In this document: positions 1-5,853 of the stretch, piece by piece
How positions within the stretch are numbered: the stretch's first letter is position 1
Layout: each line of letters begins with the position of its first letter
DNA from: Akkermansiaceae bacterium
GTDB lineage: Bacteria > Verrucomicrobiota > Verrucomicrobiia > Verrucomicrobiales > Akkermansiaceae
Reading direction: 5' to 3'
Length of the DNA stretch: 7,371 bases
Assembly: GCA_025457805.1 (NCBI GenBank)
Contig: JALOTR010000121.1
Coordinates: 1-7,371, forward strand
Made by a program: the position numbers and the translations under genes
The notes under the pieces: generated by a model
What the model saw: only the letters and a program-made list of their open reading frames with translations
Told to the model about the DNA's origin: nothing
Databases searched by the model: none

Positions 1-3000
1 TGTTGAACTTGAGGGAATCCTCCAGATCGAGGCGGGAAACATCACCCGCTGCCTTGCCAGCAGAGGGGTTGGCAGCCGTGATCCCGGGAACGCCGAGTGG
101 GCTGACGGCTCCGATGGAATTGCGAATGCCACCACCGTTTTTCAGCGAAACCTCGACTGTGGAGTCAACCTGCTTGGCATACCAGAGGTTGGCATCGGCA
201 GAGAGGTTGCCGAAGTTGGTTTCCTGCTGGCGGACGTTGGTGCGGCGACCTTCGAGATAGACGGAGGATTTGCCGATGATGAGTCCGTCTTTGGCATTGA
301 TGATCGCGCTCACGGCATCCGTCACTACTTTCACCGTGCCACCGCGAGTACCCACCGCATAAGGATCGGCTGCGCCCCATTGGGCGGTGACTGCGGCGGC
401 ATTGACGGCGATGTTGTCACTGGCACTGTTGACGGAAGTGATATGTCCGGCTGCATTGAAGTCCACCACAAGGCGGCCGAGATATTGATACTGGCCGTCA
501 CCGCTGACGACGGCGACCGTGCGGCCATCGAGGTCCGTGGTGGTGAAGGGATAAGCCCCGGCGGATGTGTCACCGGGCTGCAAGATGCCGGAGTTGCTAT
601 AAATCGTGCCTGAGCCACCAGCGACGATGATGTCCACGTGGCGGAGCTTGGTGGCGAGCAGCTTCTCATTGTCGATCTGCTGGAGCTGGGAGGCCATGAC
701 GATTTTATTGCAACCGGCGGCGACGAGGGCGTCGATGGTCGGCTGCAGGTGGGCGGCGAGGGCATCGATATCATAAGTGCGCGGGGAAACGACGACTGCG
801 CCGGTTGGGCCGGTGACGGTGACGAGTCCGGGCGACGAGATGCTGGCAAGGTCGGGTGGTGTCACACCGAGGACGCCGATTTTTTCACCACCGCGCTCGA
901 TGATGGCGGACCTGGCGAGCTTGGCATTGGTCGGTGATGTGCTGATGCCGGGGTAGTTCTCATTCGGGTGCGGGGCGAAAGCTCCGGTGTTGCGAATGGC
1001 GCTGGTGAACCTTGGGGCAAGGTCGGTTACTGCGGGAGGCACTGAGACAACCGCGCTGAAGTCGAGGTTCGCGCTGAGGAAGGGGAAGGCCGCGCCGTAG
1101 TGGCGCATGTTCGTCCGGGTGGTCTGCGGGACAGGCAACACGATGTTGGCGAACTCGGTCGCGCCGAGGTCCCATTCGTGGTTGCCGATGCAGGTGGCGT
1201 CGAAGCCGATGGAGTTCATGATCGCGATGTCCGGGCGGCCGGAGTTTTCGCGGAGATCGACGCTGCTTGCATTGTAGCCGAAGGTGAATCCAAGGGCGGT
1301 CTTGAGTGCCGCGCGGGTGGCGGCGTCATTTCCAGCAGAAAGAAAAGCACCGGGAATGAAGCAATCGCCCGCACCGATGGTGATCGATGCGTTCATTCCG
1401 GCGGCATCTTCGATCTTGTCCACGAGCGCGGCGAATTGCGGCGCGGATACGATGGAGGAAGTGTCGGCTTCCATGTCGGAAGCGTGGAGGACTTGCAGGC
1501 GGAAGGAGGCGGGGTTGATTTCGTAAACGCCGACTCCGCCGGCGACGGCAGGAGTTCCGTCGATGATGCCTTCATAGCCGACGACTGCGAGCACCGTGCC
1601 GGTCGGGCTGTCAGGAGCATCGATGATGGTCACGGTCTCTGGAGAAATGAGGCCTTGGCCGCTGTCGTTGATGTAACGGAGAACCTGAGGTGAGGCGGGG
1701 TTGGTGATGTCGACCACGACCACGCCGTTCTGGCGTTCCATCCCGGCGACGGCAATCACGGTGCCACCGGCGAGGGTGGTGACAGCGACAGCTTCCGGCT
1801 CTGGGCCTTTGTCATCCGAACGGCTGTCGAAGGCGGTCTTCAGGCCGCCGCTGTTGGCGTTGTGGCGCTGTGGGTCACGGGCGAAGAGCTCGGACTCCAG
1901 CGGAAGGTGGGAAACAAAGCTGACTGAGTTATCGGCTTCCTTTTTCCAAAGCGAAAGTCCGCGGGTGCCCATGCTGACGAGCTTGTTGATGTCAGAGTTC
2001 GGCGAGGCGGTCGGGAAGACCGGGCCGTTGAGCGACTGGTCCCTGAGGATGTTCAGGCGTCCGAAGTCGGTGTTGGCGACGGAGGGAGTGAAACCGGCAG
2101 CCAAGCCATACATGGTGTTGGCGGCTGATAAGCGTTGGATATCTCCGTCATCGACGCGTGCATCGCCCTCATTGGCGCTGATGATGTAGGTGTTTCCAGC
2201 AGCGGTCCAAGTGGCAAGGGCGTCCGGCATGGGGAGACCAAAGCAGGCGTTGGTTACGTCGAAGAGGTCGTCGTCATCGGAGGCGTCGATGGTGATCGCT
2301 TGCTGGCCGAGGCCGGTGATGTTGAGCCAGGTGTTGGTGGCGATGTCGAGAACGGCAATGGCATTGTTTTCCTGAAGGCCGACGAAGAGCTGGGTATTGT
2401 CCGGGCTGAAGGCGATGTATTCCGGCTCGATGTGGAAGTGCTTGGCCTTGGTGTTGGCGGGGTCGAACGAGGTGTGGTCGCGCAGGCCGCTGATGAGGCC
2501 GGAGACGCCGCTGAAATCGGTGGTGGTGACCGCAAGGGTGCCAAGGGCGGCGGCAAGCGTGCTGGAGTCCAAGCCACTGATGTCGGCGACGGTGACCGAG
2601 CCTGGCTGCTGCACGCTGTCGAAGGCGGCGATGTTCACAGCACCCGAACCAGCCCACGCATGCTGGGCTTCGTTGGCGACAGCCACCTTGCCGTTTTTGA
2701 TGACAACCATGTCCGGATGATAGCCCGCATCCACCGAGCCGATGACGGCGCCGGTTTCGAGATTGAAAAATACCAGACGCCCCAATTGGGGAACGGAGGT
2801 GGTATAGTCTGTTCCTGCGACGTTGACTGTGGAGCCGTTGATGGCGGTGGCGACGCCGATTCCGGATCCATCGGTCGAAAGTGCCACGCTTGTTGCGTCG
2901 CTGTAAACAAATCCGGCCACAGGATTGGCAGTAAACCATGCCGCAACATCCACTGTCGCGTGGCCGGTGAACGATGTGCCATCATGACGGAAGAGGCGGA

Positions 3001-3181
3001 CGCCTCCGGCGGAGTTGTCCGTGACTGCCAGAGTGTCGTGGGTTGGGGAGAATGATACAACTTCACCCGAGCCGACAGACAACGGAATCATTTGATGTTG
3101 GCGCAATCCGGTGACTTGTGCCTGGGCGGTTGCAAGCAACGCGAATGCAAGGAAGGGGTATTGGTGGAAACGTGGTTTCAT
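1..3181 (-). CDS. Secreted choice-of-anchor I / 5'-nucleotidase-like protein, 3' end missing
   Basis: One open frame runs from ATG at 3181 through the left edge: 1060 complete codons, no stop, C-terminus outside the window. Residues 1-21 form a signal peptide (basic start, hydrophobic FLAFALLA, cleavage likely after AQA), so the product is exported; this also supports the start, although no clear Shine-Dalgarno precedes it. Residues about 30-560 match the choice-of-anchor I pattern, a repeat-rich, propeller-like region: PEYIAFSPD (253-261), LQENNAIAV just after it, and NEGDAR (337-342). Residues about 565-880 look like a calcineurin-type metallophosphoesterase: HASDMEAD around D569, GAGDCFIPG around D606, GNHEWD at 666-671, and VDIIVAGGSGT ending at 859. 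Residue 1015 onward (NGGGIRN, then DLEDSLKFN) begins a 5'-nucleotidase C-terminal domain. Known relatives hydrolyse nucleotides or phosphoesters outside the cytoplasm; the substrate here is unknown. Several usual metal ligands are changed, so activity is uncertain. A C-terminal sorting signal or anchor may lie beyond the window. Confidence 0.9.
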   Translation of the reverse strand, partial: MKPRFHQYPFLAFALLATAQAQVTGLRQHQMIPLSVGSGEVVSFSPTHDTLAVTDNSAGGVRLFRHDGTSFTGHATVDVAAWFTANPVAGFVYSDATSVALSTDGSGIGVATAINGSTVNVAGTDYTTSVPQLGRLVFFNLETGAVIGSVDAGYHPDMVVIKNGKVAVANEAQHAWAGSGAVNIAAFDSVQQPGSVTVADISGLDSSTLAAALGTLAVTTTDFSGVSGLISGLRDHTSFDPANTKAKHFHIEPEYIAFSPDNTQLFVGLQENNAIAVLDIATNTWLNITGLGQQAITIDASDDDDLFDVTNACFGLPMPDALATWTAAGNTYIISANEGDARVDDGDIQRLSAANTMYGLAAGFTPSVANTDFGRLNILRDQSLNGPVFPTASPNSDINKLVSMGTRGLSLWKKEADNSVSFVSHLPLESELFARDPQRHNANSGGLKTAFDSRSDDKGPEPEAVAVTTLAGGTVIAVAGMERQNGVVVVDITNPASPQVLRYINDSGQGLISPETVTIIDAPDSPTGTVLAVVGYEGIIDGTPAVAGGVGVYEINPASFRLQVLHASDMEADTSSIVSAPQFAALVDKIEDAAGMNASITIGAGDCFIPGAFLSAGNDAATRAALKTALGFTFGYNASSVDLRENSGRPDIAIMNSIGFDATCIGNHEWDLGATEFANIVLPVPQTTRTNMRHYGAAFPFLSANLDFSAVVSVPPAVTDLAPRFTSAIRNTGAFAPHPNENYPGISTSPTNAKLARSAIIERGGEKIGVLGVTPPDLASISSPGLVTVTGPTGAVVVSPRTYDIDALAAHLQPTIDALVAAGCNKIVMASQLQQIDNEKLLATKLRHVDIIVAGGSGTIYSNSGILQPGDTSAGAYPFTTTDLDGRTVAVVSGDGQYQYLGRLVVDFNAAGHITSVNSASDNIAVNAAAVTAQWGAADPYAVGTRGGTVKVVTDAVSAIINAKDGLIIGKSSVYLEGRRTNVRQQETNFGNLSADANLWYAKQVDSTVEVSLKNGGGIRNSIGAVSPLGVPGITAANPSAGKAAGDVSRLDLEDSLKFN
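3116..3181 (-). other. Signal peptide coding segment of the large secreted protein
   Basis: The first 21 codons encode MKPRFHQYPFLAFALLATAQA followed by QVTG, written here only to mark the site. Positive residues at 2-6, a hydrophobic core at about 9-17 and small residues at -3 and -1 (A19, A21) fit signal peptidase I cleavage near 3118. No lipobox cysteine is present, so the protein is probably not a lipoprotein. The cleavage site is a prediction by eye. Confidence 0.7.
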
Positions 3182-3461
3182 GATTTGGGATAGATATGAG
3201 ATCCGTAGAAACCCTTATCTCCGAAACCTTTCGGCCCTATGGAATTTGTGTTACGAAACACTCACAATGGAAACGAGTATTCAATGCGAAATGATCCAAG
3301 CATGTGTCGTAGCAAAATCTAACAGATTCAGGGATCCGTGTTTCGATATTTTTTGACGAAATGGTCACCAAAACAAGACGGCGTTTCGTTCCGGATTGAG
3401 GAAACGTTCTCCTCTTCGCGGGTGATCCGGCTTTCGAAATCAGTTGATGAACAACCAGATG
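3182..3461. promoter_or_regulatory. Non-coding gap upstream of the large secreted gene, with small palindromes
   Basis: About 280 bp separate the start of the nucleotidase-like gene from the stop of the membrane-protein gene; both lie on the minus strand. It is visibly richer in A and T than the genes beside it and must carry the promoter of the large gene, but I cannot place convincing -35/-10 boxes. Visible structure includes CCGAAA-CC-TTTCGG (3221-3234) and GTGTT-ACGA-AACAC (3248-3261). A further inverted pair is CCGGAT (3391-3396) with ATCCGG (3425-3430), enclosing a nested GAGGA/TCCTC pair (3398-3402 and 3410-3414). The last element lies 32 nt after the membrane-protein stop and could be part of its 3' end, but no good T-run follows it. 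Plus-strand reading frames crossing this gap have no supporting features. Confidence 0.4.
3221..3234. promoter_or_regulatory. Perfect 6-bp inverted repeat upstream of the large gene (possible operator)
   Basis: CCGAAA CC TTTCGG is a perfect inverted repeat with a two-base centre, ending about 40 bp upstream of the ATG at 3181. A dyad this close to a start may bind a dimeric regulator or form a small leader hairpin. There is no direct evidence for either, and a 12-bp match can occur by chance. Confidence 0.25.
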
Positions 3462-3962
3462 TTATGGCACATCAAGGTTATGCTTGGATTCAAGTTGTTT
3501 CACTTTTATCAAGGCATACCACAAGGGAGGCAGACAGAAGATGCCGAATGAGCAATCGATCATTCTCCACCAGAACGGGATGCCCCGCAAAGGACCGCAG
3601 ATGTGTGCAAGCGGGATGACCAAGAGGGACATCACTACTCCCATTTGCAACACGCCCTGATATCTAACCGGGTCCTTCCACGGCAGGATGAAAAACAGGG
3701 CGATCATCAAATGCGCAAACGCCAGCCAGTCCGTGCCATAGGCAATGAATGGAAACTTGTCATAAGTGATCTCCAAGCCCTCGCGAACGGTTAGAATCCA
3801 TTTCACGAAACCCTCATGCGCCGCCGGGTCCCTTGACTCGCCAGCGATGAGGGATGAAAGCAGGTTCATCTCATGCAGAAGCGGAAATGCAGTTACCCCG
3901 CTCAGCACCAATCCCACGATCACGATGAGTATCGCCAGGCGGATCTGTCTCAAGGTTGTCAT
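3462..3962 (-). CDS. Conserved four-helix inner-membrane protein of unknown function
   Basis: This gene encodes 166 residues with four hydrophobic segments at about 8-26, 76-94, 102-122 and 134-152, so it is a small polytopic membrane protein. The loop at 30-75 is polar, and the C-terminus (KVKQLESKHN) is basic and probably cytoplasmic. Striking motifs are YGTDWLAFAH (75-84), KDPVRYQGV (96-104) and RGIPFWWRMIDCSFG (126-140). From memory, similar unnamed proteins occur in Bacteroidetes and Verrucomicrobia, but I cannot name the family. The motifs hold D78, H84, D97, R100, H120, R126, R133, D136 and C137, which could be functional; this is inference. An in-frame stop lies 15 nt upstream of the ATG at 3962, so the start is well bounded. 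The Shine-Dalgarno is weak. The gene stands alone: a terminator-like hairpin precedes it and 280 bp of non-coding DNA follow. Confidence 0.85.
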   Translation of the reverse strand: MTTLRQIRLAILIVIVGLVLSGVTAFPLLHEMNLLSSLIAGESRDPAAHEGFVKWILTVREGLEITYDKFPFIAYGTDWLAFAHLMIALFFILPWKDPVRYQGVLQMGVVMSLLVIPLAHICGPLRGIPFWWRMIDCSFGIFCLPPLWYALIKVKQLESKHNLDVP

Positions 3963-4023
3963 CGCTCGGATCGTGGCTCATTCCATCAGCCGGGTCGATG
4001 TTCCAATCATGAAAAACGCGTGA

Positions 4024-4060
4024 AGAAAAAAGGGCAGGGACCGATCCTCCGGGCGGTCCC
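4024..4060 (-). terminator. Putative intrinsic terminator downstream of the methyltransferase gene
   Basis: On the minus strand, GGGACCG (4060-4054) pairs perfectly with CGGTCCC (4043-4037) across a 10-nt loop. Five bases later follows TTTTTT, so the layout is stem, short spacer, T-run. It lies about 140 nt past the methyltransferase stop and about 60 nt before the next gene start, which suits the end of that transcript. The 5-nt spacer between stem and T-run is longer than ideal, so efficiency is uncertain. Confidence 0.5.
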
Positions 4061-4070
4061 GCGAAAGTGT

Positions 4071-4130
4071 GGTGAATGAGAAAGCCGATCATGAGCCGTT
4101 CCGACCCCACATCGGCACTTCATTCTCACC
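4071..4130. repeat. Long interrupted inverted repeat (potential RNA or DNA hairpin)
   Basis: Three arm pairs are nested in order. GGTGA (4071-4075) pairs with TCACC (4126-4130). ATGA (4076-4079) pairs with TCAT (4120-4123), with two bulged bases at 4124-4125. GCCGAT (4084-4089) pairs with ATCGGC (4111-4116) across a small internal loop. Together these give 15 base pairs enclosing a 21-nt apical loop. No T-run follows it, so it is not a simple terminator. It may be part of the methyltransferase mRNA 3' end or an unannotated structured element. Confidence 0.4.
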
Positions 4131-4144
4131 TCTTTCACTCGGAC

Positions 4145-4178
4145 GGCCCAGCCGTCGTCGCTAAGGCTACGCCGGGCC
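4145..4178. repeat. Bulged palindrome around GTCGTCGCTAAGG, possible interspersed repeat unit
   Basis: GGCCC (4145-4149) pairs with GGGCC (4174-4178) and AGCC (4150-4153) pairs with GGCT (4165-4168). This leaves an 11-nt loop (GTCGTCGCTAA) and a five-base bulge (ACGCC). It sits 25 nt beyond the methyltransferase stop. A GTCGCTAAGGCTACG-like core is reminiscent of short structured repeats scattered between genes in some bacteria. I recall it only loosely, and a single copy is visible here. Confidence 0.35.
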
Positions 4179-4202
4179 ATGGAGGTCCATCCCTGCGAAC
4201 TA

Positions 4203-5363
4203 TCACCGCGTCGCGATCACCTCCACGGTGATGCCTTTCAGGTATCCGGTTTCTGGAATCGTGATGAGCACCGGGTGGTCGGCGCGCTGGCTGTGTTCTC
4301 CTAACAAACGCAGCGATTTTTTCGCATCCACCGAGGCATCCGCGAGGTTTTCGAGAAACAATTCCCGCGAAGCATGGTGGGAGCAGCAGAAGGTGGAAAG
4401 GATGCCTCCTTTATCTAACAGTTTCAACGAGCGCAGATGGATTTCCTTATATCCCCGCATCGCATCCATGAGGGTCTTCTTGTTGCGGGTGAAACTCGGC
4501 GGATCGAGGATGATGAGATCGTATTCCGGTTTGGCATGCTTGAGGAAATCGAAGACATTGTGTTCGAGCACTTCGATTTCCACACCGTTGAGCCGCGCAT
4601 TGTGGCGGGCGGCCTCACAGGCACTGGCCGAGACGTCCACGGCCGTGACATGCGCCGCGCCGGCCTTGGCACAGGCGAGGGCGAAGCCGCCTTGGTTGGT
4701 GAAACAATCGAGCACGCGTTTGCCTTTGGCGAGTTTGGCCACTTCGGCATGCGATTGGAGCTGATCGAGATACAAGCCGGTCTTCTGGCCGTCGTAGAGA
4801 TCGATTTCAAAATCCAGCTCATTCGCCCTCACCTGGAACGAACCGGGATTCTCGCCATAAAGCATCTCGATGCCCGGTTCCATGCCTTCCGCCTTCCGGA
4901 AGGGCGAATCGTTGCGCAGCACGATCGATTTTGGCGCAAACAAGGAAACCAGCGCGTCGCGGATGATTTCCTTCCGCAGATCCATGGCCAGCGTGAGCGT
5001 CTGGACGGAAAGATGATCGCCATAACGATCCACAATCAGTCCCGGGATGCCATCGGACTCGGACCACACCACGCGGCAAAGCCGTTCATCGATTCCCGAG
5101 CGTTGGCGGTATTCGAGCGATTGGCGGATGCGGCGGGTGAAAAAATCGAGATCGAGGTCCTGGCGGCGGCGGGAAAAGCGGCGGGCGACGATTTGCGACT
5201 GCGGATTGTAAATCGCCGATCCCAGCGGCCGATCGCGGAAATCCTTGAGCGTCACGACATCGCCCGGCTGCGGATCGCCGAATGATTTCTTGATTTCCGT
5301 GGCGTAAACCCACTCGTGACCGTGAAAAATGCGTGCTCGTGGAGCGATGATGAGACCTGCCAT
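4203..5363 (-). CDS. rlmI: RlmI-like 23S rRNA (cytosine-C5) methyltransferase, COG1092 family
   Basis: This 386-residue protein matches the layout and length of E. coli RlmI (about 396), which uses S-adenosylmethionine to make m5C1962 in 23S rRNA. Residues about 2-80 fit the N-terminal PUA RNA-binding domain (HGHEWVYATEI at 14-24, PGDVVTLKD). Residues about 85-190 fit the central domain (ESDGIPGLIVDRYGD). GQKTGLYLDQ (192-201) leads into the Rossmann methyltransferase fold, with the SAM loop DCFTNQGGFALACAKAGA (219-236) and DPPSF (287-291) as motif IV. GYKEIHL (304-310) and GGILSTFCCS (319-328) follow; C327 aligns with the Cys of the E. coli FSCS motif. QRADHPV (359-365) and GYLKG (373-377) are family C-terminal signatures. 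All key motifs are intact, so it should be active in the cytoplasm. No Shine-Dalgarno is visible at ATG 5363, but the conserved N-terminus begins there. The exact target base is inferred from the family; a paralogue of different specificity is possible. Confidence 0.92.
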   Translation of the reverse strand: MAGLIIAPRARIFHGHEWVYATEIKKSFGDPQPGDVVTLKDFRDRPLGSAIYNPQSQIVARRFSRRRQDLDLDFFTRRIRQSLEYRQRSGIDERLCRVVWSESDGIPGLIVDRYGDHLSVQTLTLAMDLRKEIIRDALVSLFAPKSIVLRNDSPFRKAEGMEPGIEMLYGENPGSFQVRANELDFEIDLYDGQKTGLYLDQLQSHAEVAKLAKGKRVLDCFTNQGGFALACAKAGAAHVTAVDVSASACEAARHNARLNGVEIEVLEHNVFDFLKHAKPEYDLIILDPPSFTRNKKTLMDAMRGYKEIHLRSLKLLDKGGILSTFCCSHHASRELFLENLADASVDAKKSLRLLGEHSQRADHPVLITIPETGYLKGITVEVIATR

Positions 5364-5485
5364 GGGCGGCCAATCTGGCGCGAGGGCAGGGGACTTGTCG
5401 AATGCGAATCGGCAATCGTCCTGAAGACGGCGAAGATTTTCCCTTGATCCCGGGGGCGGGAGTCCCTAGCCAATGGGCACCAACC
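5364..5485. promoter_or_regulatory. Divergent promoter region between the methyltransferase and the small basic protein gene
   Basis: The two genes start 122 bp apart on opposite strands, so promoters for both should lie here. I cannot identify convincing -35/-10 pairs on either strand. A loose TTGATC (5444-5449) with TAGCCA 17 bp later is the nearest candidate for the plus strand, but the -10 match is poor. The segment 5450-5461 is very G/C-rich. Confidence 0.3.
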
Positions 5486-5782
5486 ATGGGTCAACAATCG
5501 AACAAGATCATCAAACGCCGCCGTCGCGCTGACTATTTGAAGCGCAAGAAGGAACAGGCGAAACTCGGCGGCCTCGTGAAGAAGCCAGCCGTCAAAAAAG
5601 AAGCTGCCGCCAAAAAAGCGCCCGCCAAGAAGGCTGCCGCCCCGAAAAAGGCCCCTGCCAAAAAGGTCGCTAAGAAGGCTGAGGACGCAGTGGTCGAGAC
5701 CGTCGCCGATGCCCCAGAGGCTGTCGAAACTGCGGCTGCCGAAGCACCTGCTGCTGCCGAAACCGAGGCGACGGAGGCTTAA
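5486..5782 (+). CDS. Small Lys/Ala-rich basic protein with acidic tail, histone H1-like composition
   Basis: The protein has 98 residues from ATG 5486. Residues 1-30 hold a basic block (KIIKRRRRADYLKRKK at 7-22). Residues 32-64 carry lysine pairs at 32, 37, 43, 48, 54, 59 and 63 set in Ala/Pro. Residues 66-98 contain ten acidic residues and no Lys or Arg. The frame is open back to an ATG at 5402, but the extra 28 residues have a different composition and begin in the region expected to be promoter, so I place the start at 5486. No good Shine-Dalgarno is visible for either start. Composition resembles H1-like or ribosome/RNA-associated Lys-rich proteins, which bind nucleic acid by charge; that role is inference. 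There is no signal peptide or membrane segment, so it is cytoplasmic. A strong terminator follows, so it is probably transcribed alone. I cannot assign a named family. Confidence 0.85.
   Translation: MGQQSNKIIKRRRRADYLKRKKEQAKLGGLVKKPAVKKEAAAKKAPAKKAAAPKKAPAKKVAKKAEDAVVETVADAPEAVETAAAEAPAAAETEATEA
5603..5668 (+). repeat. Two tandem 11-codon repeats in the Lys/Ala-rich protein
   Basis: Codons 40-50 encode AAAKKAPAKKA and codons 51-61 encode AAPKKAPAKKV, which are identical at nine of eleven positions. The two 33-bp units share the protein pattern but differ at several third positions, so the repeat is not a fresh duplication. Such units may vary in number between strains. Confidence 0.7.
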
Positions 5783-5810
5783 TCCGCGCTCCGATTCTCA
5801 AATTTTTCCC

Positions 5811-5842
5811 AAAAGCCGGCTGGTCCTCCAGTCGGCTTTTTT
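5811..5842. terminator. Strong Rho-independent terminator, usable from both strands
   Basis: AAAAGCCGGCTGG (5811-5823) pairs with CCAGTCGGCTTTT (5828-5840) over a TCCT loop, giving 13 pairs of which one is G-U. T-residues continue to 5842 on the plus strand. It begins 28 nt after the stop of the small basic protein gene and also lies 11 nt past the stop of the convergent gene at 5854. On the minus strand the same stem ends in TTTT, so it can serve both transcripts. Confidence 0.9.
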
Positions 5843-5853
5843 CGTGCCCGGAC

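Larger units (their letters stand above)
3963..4202. other. Intergenic region with three consecutive hairpin-forming elements
   Basis: This 240-bp gap lies between the methyltransferase stop (4203) and the start of the membrane-protein gene (3962). I find no convincing gene in it. It contains, on the minus strand in transcription order, a bulged hairpin (4145-4178), a longer interrupted hairpin (4071-4130) and a terminator-like hairpin followed by a T-run (4024-4060). The remaining part (3963-4023) should hold the promoter of the membrane-protein gene, but no clear boxes are visible. Confidence 0.5.

Noticed and set aside
1100..1693. Plus-strand reading frame of 197 codons
   Set aside because: It lies opposite the metallophosphoesterase motifs GNHEWD and GAGDCF on the minus strand, and the translation shows no recognisable features.
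2135..3055. Long plus-strand reading frame (306 codons) inside the secreted protein gene
   Set aside because: It is antisense to the choice-of-anchor I region, whose motifs are clear on the minus strand. Its translation is Gly/Asp/Val-rich without domains, as expected for a mirror of a gene with GC-rich third positions.
3391..3430. Inverted pair CCGGAT/ATCCGG as the terminator of the membrane-protein gene
   Set aside because: The loop is long and interrupted, and no T-run follows on the minus strand. It is kept only as a structural note in the intergenic entry.
3111..3619. Two plus-strand frames (3111-3356 and 3338-3619) across the non-coding gap
   Set aside because: Each overlaps a well-supported minus-strand gene at one end, has no Shine-Dalgarno and shows no domain or membrane pattern.
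3871..4110. 79-codon minus-strand frame overlapping the start of the membrane-protein gene
   Set aside because: It overlaps the membrane-protein gene in another frame and crosses the terminator-like hairpin; its composition gives no support.
4007..4123. 38-codon minus-strand frame preceded by AGAGGTGA
   Set aside because: The purine-rich sequence and ATG look attractive, but the frame runs through two predicted hairpins and the T-run (giving FFF near its end), and the peptide has no protein-like pattern.
4437..5285. Plus-strand reading frame of 282 codons
   Set aside because: It is fully antisense to the RlmI-like gene, which has all family motifs in the right order. Long antisense frames are common opposite such genes.
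5444..5472. TTGATC with TAGCCA 17 bp downstream as a promoter for the small basic protein
   Set aside because: The -35 match is fair but the -10 box agrees at only two of six positions and would leave almost no leader before the ATG.
5402..5485. Upstream ATG that would add 28 residues to the small basic protein
   Set aside because: The added residues have unrelated composition, no ribosome binding site precedes position 5402, and they would use up most of the divergent promoter region. ATG 5486 starts directly at the distinctive basic block.
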